Source: CAZVUW01 sp964629825
GTDB lineage: Bacteria; Actinomycetota; Nitriliruptoria; Euzebyales; Egibacteraceae
Direction of reading: 5' to 3'
DNA length: 27,134 nt
Assembly (NCBI GenBank): GCA_964629825.1
Contig: CAZVUW010000035.1
Span: forward strand, 1-27,134
In this document: piece after piece, positions 22,588 to 27,134 of the stretch
Numbering within the stretch: position 1 is the stretch's first letter
Layout: each line of letters begins with the position of its first letter
The notes under the pieces: generated by a model
Told to the model about the DNA's origin: nothing
What the model saw: the letters and a program-made list of their open reading frames with translations, nothing else
Databases searched by the model: none
Position numbers and translations under genes: made by a program

Positions 22588-25332
22588 TTGGACATTCGCG
22601 TCAGACATCTATCGGTTACGTCGCTGGCGGCGGCCCTGCTGCTGTTCGCCACCCTGCTTGTACCTGGATATGCGGATGACGGAGCGGACCGCTCCCCGCT
22701 CGAGGAACCGGATCCGATCACCTTTGTGCGGCTACGGCTCGACGGCGTCGCCGCGATCGACGAGCTGCACGACGCCGGCATCGACACGGCGCACAACTTC
22801 GAGCGGGTGCCGGATGGGGTCGAGATCGACGCCTTCGTGACCGACGAGCAGCTCGCGGAGCTGAGGGCGCAGGGTGTCGAGGTGCTGCCCGGCGGCCTCA
22901 CCTACCTGGAGCGGCAGGACGCCATCGCGGCCAGCGCCGACAGCGCGCAGCTCTTCGCCCTTCCGTTCGCGGCCGCTGCTGCCGAGGAGTCTGACCTCCC
23001 CGCCGACACGGTGAAGGTCGGCCGCGTCGACTACTTCACCACCAAGGGCCAGGGCTTCCTCTCGGTCGAGGCCAAGTCCTCGCTCGGGCCCAACCAGAAC
23101 ACCAACTGCAACAACCCGGACCCGGCGCTGGTCTGCCTGACCGTCTCGTGGGACACCGGCGTTGGGACGCCGCTCGACTCGGGCGGGTCCCAGCTCATGA
23201 GCCTCTACCACGACTCCGGGGTCTACATGTACCACCGCATCCTGATCCCCATCGACGGACCGCGGCCCCACCGCGTCCAGGTCACCAGCCGTCGCGGTGG
23301 CTCGGACGTCGGCTACGTGTCGGACTGGCTGCATGACGTCGAGCCGCTGACGTCACGCCCGGGTTACAAGTGGAACTTCATCGACGGCTACAAGAACCCG
23401 ACCCAGCTCTTCAACCGCATCGAGGAGCTCGCCGCCCAGCATCCGAGCGTGGCCGAGATCGTCGAGCTCCCATACGAGACCAACGGCTACCAGCGCAAGG
23501 CGCAGGCCACCATCGGCTCGGCCAACGCCTCCGCCGTCGTCGTGACATCGACCGCCTGGGGGCACGAGGGCGGCAATGACATCACCGTCGAGTTCGCCAA
23601 CCCCGGCACGCCCAGCTCGCCGCTGTCCGTCGAGGTGAACGGCAACGCCATCAAGGTGAACCTCGCCACCGACGAGAGCGGCGCGGTCACGAGCACCGCC
23701 GCACAGGTCGCCGCCGCCCTGCGCGAGGGCAGCAACGGGCTGGTCTACTCCCACACCTACCGCGGCAACGCCGGCAACGGGGTCGTCGCGCCGACCGAGC
23801 CGGTCGCCCTGAGCGACTTCCTGGCCGCCCCGGCCGAGATCGAGCGCGGTCCCTTCCACATGCGCGCCATCCGCATCGGCAAGCACCGCGACGGCTCGCG
23901 TCCGGGCGTGCTGATCATCGCCCAGGACCACGCCCGCGAGTGGGTGCCGCCGGTGGTCGCGCTCGAGACCGTCGAGCGGCTGCTCGCCAACTACGAGACC
24001 GACGCCGAGACGGCTCGGATCCTCGAGGACGTGGACATCTGGGTGATCCCGTCCAACAACCCGGACGGTTCGCACTACAGCTTCTTCGACCGCTCCGCGC
24101 AGCGTCGCAACATGACGAACTACTGCGACGACGCCAACTCCGACCCGGGCCGCCGCGGCAACTGGGGCGTCGACCTCAACCGCAACTACCGCGTCGGGTC
24201 GGGGCACGACGGCTACTCGGGTGCCTCGTTCAGCTGCACCAGCGACACCTACCAGGGCCCGGAGAAGCTGTCCGAGCCGGAGACCAAGAACATCATCGCC
24301 CTGGTCGAGGAGAACCCGAACATCAAGTTCTTCATGACAATCCACTCCAACGGCGGCCAGCTGTTCTGGCAGCCTGGCGCCTACATCGCACAGGGCCGCA
24401 TCACCACGCCGCGTCCCGAGATGCGTGACGAGGCCTACTACTGGCAGATGGCCGACCGGATCCTGTCGCACGTGAAGGCCCACCAGGACACCGTCGTCCG
24501 GCCCGACGCCGTCGGCGGCTCGGCGGACGTCCTGTACTCCTCGGCCGGCAACGTCCGCGAGGACCTCTACAACAACTACGGCATCTACGCCTTCGGCTGG
24601 GAGGTCGGAGGCTCCGTCTGGGATCCGGCCACCCGCCGCTGGGTGGGCGGCTCGTTCCAGCCGAACTGGGAGCAGCGCGGCCATGGCGAGACCATGGAGT
24701 ACGCCAACGGCGTGATGGAGATGTTCCGCATCGCCGCCGAGTTCGGGCACGACGACCAGCCGCCGACGGCGACGCTGGAGCCCGGCGGTGGCACCTACAA
24801 CTCCACCGTCGAGGTCCGCTTCGAGACCAGCGAGCCGGCGACCGTCTACTACACAACCGACGGCAGCCGCCCGACCCTCGAGTCGCCGCGCTACCAGGCG
24901 GCGGGCATCCGCGAGGGCGGGGAGATCTTGCACGTGACGGAGACCACGACGTTCAAGTGGTTCTCGGTGGACCCCGCCGGCAACATCGAGGGCGGCTACG
25001 AGCCCGACGGCACCGACGACGGCTACCGCGAGGCCACGCTCGTCATCCGGGACTTCGAGGGCGCGCGCGATCAGCTTGACGAGCTCGTCGCCGCGGGTGG
25101 CATCACCGAGGGCCTCGAGGCCAAGGTGCGCCACGCCCTTGAGATGGCCGAGGCCTGGATCGACCTGCCGCGCAAGCAGGGTCCGGCCCTCGCACACCTG
25201 GACCGGGCCATCCACCTGCTCCTGTGGCAGGCGGACGTGATCGAGAACAAGGACAAGCCCAACCAGGGCGACGCGGCCGCGCTGCGCGAGCTGGCCGCGA
25301 AGATCCTTGAGGTTCGCGCCGCGTCGTCGTAG
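22588..25332 (+). CDS. Secreted M14 zinc carboxypeptidase with inserted domain, chitobiase-type C-terminal and FIMAH-like domains
   Basis: This 914-residue protein has a signal peptide (SLAAALLLFATLLVPGYA), a region that may be a propeptide (FERVPDGVEIDAFVTDEQLAEL) and an M14 catalytic domain. Zinc ligands are His448 and Glu451 in DHAREW and His586 in IHSNGG, and the catalytic Glu672 lies in FGWEVGG. A domain of about 75 residues is inserted before the zinc site (about 330-405, NDITVEFANPG to VALSDF). After the peptidase come a chitobiase C-terminal-type domain (about 724-810, VYYTTDGSRPT) and a FIMAH-like domain (about 827-913). It should cleave C-terminal residues outside the cell. TTG 22588 is chosen, with AGAAGGGG upstream. 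Its codons are C-ending, like most of the window. Confidence 0.9.
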   Translation: MDIRVRHLSVTSLAAALLLFATLLVPGYADDGADRSPLEEPDPITFVRLRLDGVAAIDELHDAGIDTAHNFERVPDGVEIDAFVTDEQLAELRAQGVEVLPGGLTYLERQDAIAASADSAQLFALPFAAAAAEESDLPADTVKVGRVDYFTTKGQGFLSVEAKSSLGPNQNTNCNNPDPALVCLTVSWDTGVGTPLDSGGSQLMSLYHDSGVYMYHRILIPIDGPRPHRVQVTSRRGGSDVGYVSDWLHDVEPLTSRPGYKWNFIDGYKNPTQLFNRIEELAAQHPSVAEIVELPYETNGYQRKAQATIGSANASAVVVTSTAWGHEGGNDITVEFANPGTPSSPLSVEVNGNAIKVNLATDESGAVTSTAAQVAAALREGSNGLVYSHTYRGNAGNGVVAPTEPVALSDFLAAPAEIERGPFHMRAIRIGKHRDGSRPGVLIIAQDHAREWVPPVVALETVERLLANYETDAETARILEDVDIWVIPSNNPDGSHYSFFDRSAQRRNMTNYCDDANSDPGRRGNWGVDLNRNYRVGSGHDGYSGASFSCTSDTYQGPEKLSEPETKNIIALVEENPNIKFFMTIHSNGGQLFWQPGAYIAQGRITTPRPEMRDEAYYWQMADRILSHVKAHQDTVVRPDAVGGSADVLYSSAGNVREDLYNNYGIYAFGWEVGGSVWDPATRRWVGGSFQPNWEQRGHGETMEYANGVMEMFRIAAEFGHDDQPPTATLEPGGGTYNSTVEVRFETSEPATVYYTTDGSRPTLESPRYQAAGIREGGEILHVTETTTFKWFSVDPAGNIEGGYEPDGTDDGYREATLVIRDFEGARDQLDELVAAGGITEGLEAKVRHALEMAEAWIDLPRKQGPALAHLDRAIHLLLWQADVIENKDKPNQGDAAALRELAAKILEVRAASS

Positions 25333-25350
25333 CCGACCGGCCCAGCAGCG

Positions 25351-25384
25351 GCGAAAGGGGCGCCCGAACGGGTGCCCCTTTCGC
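25351..25384 (+). terminator. Hairpin terminator of the third M14 gene
   Basis: A stem of about 15 bp pairs GCGAAAGGGGCGCCC (25351-25365) with GGGTGCCCCTTTCGC (25370-25384), with one G-T pair and loop GAAC. The TTT run near the end of the right arm suits termination. Confidence 0.8.
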
Positions 25385-25480
25385 GTGGATCACCCGAGCT
25401 CATCCCCGATGGCGTGATCGACCAGAGGGTGCTCGCAGCCTTCTGCGACGTCCTGGGCTAGCCCGCCGACCCCAGGACCG

Positions 25481-25639
25481 CTACCAGTAGTGCCGGCGTC
25501 CTCCGACCGCGCGCCCCATCGACCCCAGGATCCACAGGACCACGCCGACCACCACCAGCACGATCCCGATCGTGTACAGGATCGGCGGCACGTCGAGCAG
25601 AGCCGCGAGCAGGATGAGGATGATGCCGAGGATGATCAT
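25481..25639 (-). CDS. Small DUF6131-like membrane protein
   Basis: This 52-residue protein is two hydrophobic helices (MIILGIILILLAALL, then YTIGIVLVVVGVVLWILGSMG) and a basic aromatic tail ending RRHYW. It matches the size and pattern of actinobacterial DUF6131 proteins, which have no known function. Its ATG overlaps the stop of the WYL regulator as ATGA, so the two are probably translated together. It is too short for most automatic gene lists. Confidence 0.75.
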   Translation of the reverse strand: MIILGIILILLAALLDVPPILYTIGIVLVVVGVVLWILGSMGRAVGGRRHYW

Positions 25640-26688
25640 GTGGCGGTCCCATCGGAGGTAGAGGGGTCAATGGCTTCGGCGATGTCTTCCCGACCCTGAC
25701 CGGGGGCAAACGGCTCCCCCGATCGGAGTCGGGAGACCGCCGCGGCCCGCTGCAGCCGCTCACCGATGTCCGCGACGACCGCGGTCAGCTCCGGGGGCTC
25801 AAGGACCTCGAAGTCGACCCCGAGCACGCCGACGAACAGGGCCAGCCATTCGAGCGAGTCGGTGGCGGTCCGCAGAACGCACGTCTCCTCCGACTCCACC
25901 TCCAAGACTCCGGCCGACGGCGGCAGACGGTCGGCGACGACCTGATGGGGCACGTGCATCCGCACGGTCGCGTGGTGACGGCTGAACGGGGCGCGGATGG
26001 CGTCGGCGACCCAGGCGGCCACGTCGTCGGCGGGCGGCTCGCGCTCAGCGAAGCGCACACCGGTCGCCTGCAGCTCGTCCATCCGATCCACCCGGAAGGT
26101 CCGCCAGTCGCCGCGGTCGACGTCCCAGGCGGCCAGGTACCAGCGGCGGCCCGCCGCGACCAGGCGGTGCGGCTCGGTCATCCTGCGCGCAACGGTGCCG
26201 TCATAGGTGCGATAGCGGAACCGCAGGCGCTCCCGATCGCGGCAGGCGAGGCTGATCTGCGCGAGCGTCTCCGGATCCACGGTCCCGGCGGCGCCGGTGA
26301 GGGGCACCATGTACGTGTGCAGCGCGTTCACACGGCGGCGCAGCCGGTTCGGCAGGACCTGCTCGAGCTTCGTCAGCGCGCGCAGCGAGATCTCCTCGAT
26401 GCCCGCCACCGTGCCCGCCGCGGCTGTGCGCAGGCCGATCGCGATCGCGATCGCCTCCTCGTCGTCGACCAGGAGCGGCGGCAGCTCGCTGCCGGCCTCG
26501 AGCCGATAGCCGCCTTCGACACCGGCCAGCGCCGCCACCGGGTAGCCGAGGCTGCGCAGGCGCTCCACGTCGCGCCGGATCGTGCGGGTGCTGACGCCGA
26601 GGCGCTCCGACAGCTCCGTCCCCGACCAGTGGCGATGTGTCTGCAGCAGCGACAGCAGCCGCAGCATCCGCGAGGTCGGGTCGGTCAT
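25636..26688 (-). CDS. WYL-domain transcriptional regulator
   Basis: This 350-residue protein has an N-terminal winged helix-turn-helix of the HTH_11 type (WSGTELSERLGVSTRTIRRD, about 21-40). A central WYL domain contains RRWYLAAWD (Trp183, Tyr184, Leu185), and a WCX-like C-terminal extension ends near residue 325. WYL proteins sense small or nucleic-acid ligands and control nearby genes. ATG 26688 is used; the open frame reaches GTG 26709, and neither has a clear ribosome site, so a near-leaderless message is possible. It is divergent from an ABC ATPase, its likely target, with repeated CAATC sites between. Confidence 0.9.
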   Translation of the reverse strand: MTDPTSRMLRLLSLLQTHRHWSGTELSERLGVSTRTIRRDVERLRSLGYPVAALAGVEGGYRLEAGSELPPLLVDDEEAIAIAIGLRTAAAGTVAGIEEISLRALTKLEQVLPNRLRRRVNALHTYMVPLTGAAGTVDPETLAQISLACRDRERLRFRYRTYDGTVARRMTEPHRLVAAGRRWYLAAWDVDRGDWRTFRVDRMDELQATGVRFAEREPPADDVAAWVADAIRAPFSRHHATVRMHVPHQVVADRLPPSAGVLEVESEETCVLRTATDSLEWLALFVGVLGVDFEVLEPPELTAVVADIGERLQRAAAVSRLRSGEPFAPGQGREDIAEAIDPSTSDGTAT

Positions 26689-26690
26689 AT

Positions 26691-26726
26691 GCACAATCTG
26701 CCAGACCACGCGGACACAATCTGTCC
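26691..26726. promoter_or_regulatory. Candidate operator: paired CAATC-centred repeats
   Basis: CACAATCTG occurs at 26692-26700 and 26715-26723, 23 bp apart. The distal copy sits in a full inverted repeat, GGACA-CAATC-TGTCC (26712-26726); the proximal copy is a weaker version, GCA-CAATC-TGC. They lie immediately upstream of the WYL gene and between it and the divergent ABC gene, so autoregulation or control of the ABC gene is likely. Confidence 0.5.
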
Positions 26727-26793
26727 TAGTTGGCTTCTAGGTTTTGCGCGGACCGATCAGTTCGCCCCACTCGGGACGTCCACCCCACTGCGC

Positions 26794-26818
26794 GCGTGCT
26801 CCTCGTCGCGAGGCACGC
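26794..26818 (+). other. Leader hairpin before the DrrA-like gene
   Basis: GCGTG (26794-26798) and CACGC (26814-26818) pair, and inside them CCTCG (26801-26805) pairs with CGAGG (26809-26813) around TCG, with a two-base bulge. It lies 21 bp before ATG 26840. It may affect translation; a regulatory role is unproven. Confidence 0.3.
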
Positions 26819-26839
26819 CGCAGATCACAGGAGGCGTAT

Positions 26840-27134
26840 ATGACAGACATGATCGAAGCGGTCGGGCTGACCAAGCGCTACGGCGACGTCGTGGCGCTCG
26901 ATGGTCTCGACCTGACCGTTCCCGCGGGCACCGTGCTGGGGCTGCTCGGCCCCAACGGGGCCGGCAAGACCACGGCCGTCCGCGTGCTGACCACCCTTCT
27001 GGTTCCGGATGGCGGCACGGCGCGGGTCGCGGGGGTCGACGTGGTGGCGGACCCGGAGTCGGTGCGTGGGCGCATCGGCCTGTCCGGCCAGTACGCCGCC
27101 GTCGACGAGCACCTCACCGGGTTCGAGAACCTGG
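26840..27134 (+). CDS. DrrA-like ABC transporter ATP-binding protein (partial)
   Basis: The window ends after 98 codons, so only the N-terminal part is visible. It contains Walker A GPNGAGKTTAVRVL and the Q-loop region with GLSGQYAAVDEHLTG, a pattern typical of the daunorubicin-resistance DrrA exporter family. ATG 26840 has AGGAGG five bases before it. The permease is expected just beyond the window. The WYL regulator reads away from it across the shared intergenic region. The substrate is unknown. Confidence 0.9.
   Translation, partial: MTDMIEAVGLTKRYGDVVALDGLDLTVPAGTVLGLLGPNGAGKTTAVRVLTTLLVPDGGTARVAGVDVVADPESVRGRIGLSGQYAAVDEHLTGFENL

Overview
The window is about 27 kb of high-GC DNA with dense, mostly C-ending codons, frequent GTG and TTG starts, and 4-nt start/stop overlaps. 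Its families are typical of Actinomycetota: an EACC1 protein, a DUF5317 protein, a DUF6131-like small membrane protein, a DUF3516 helicase and a WYL regulator. I favour a deep-branching actinobacterium (Nitriliruptoria-like is a guess) but cannot fix the order. No rRNA, tRNA, CRISPR array or transposase was seen.

Layout. (1) 1-2214: a short repeat region, a PaaR-like palindrome and a complete paaZ for phenylacetate ring cleavage. (2) 2290-5748: four genes (ECF sigma factor, zinc-type anti-sigma factor, ABC ATPase, ABC permease) joined by three 4-nt GTGA overlaps. They converge on a DUF5317 membrane protein through a hairpin that contains both stop codons. (3) 6557-11396: a possible 28-residue membrane or secreted peptide, a membrane GGDEF/EAL protein with all signature motifs, and a DUF3516-type DExH helicase. 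(4) 11407-13063, minus strand: an EACC1 protein followed by a caspase-like protease. The protease also carries an EF-hand-like loop, one membrane span and an extracytoplasmic LecA-like lectin domain. This pair is the best candidate for a little-described conflict or signalling system. (5) 13316-25332: an exported-protein region with an LVIVD-repeat protein, a DUF305 lipoprotein, a fasciclin lipoprotein and three large secreted M14 metallocarboxypeptidases. Four of these proteins share a FIMAH-like helical domain. Two of the M14 genes share a tract of about 1.6 kb that looks identical and has codon usage unlike the rest of the window. (6) 25481-27134: a small membrane protein translationally coupled to a WYL regulator, and a divergent DrrA-like ABC ATPase cut by the window edge.

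How the parts may work together. The sigma/anti-sigma/ABC block reads as an envelope-signal-controlled exporter. The exported region reads as a proteolytic surface or secretome locus whose proteins share a sorting or docking domain. The EACC1-caspase pair is divergent from that region and has its own lectin ectodomain, so it could couple a surface glycan or calcium cue to intracellular proteolysis. These links are inference from layout and domain content.
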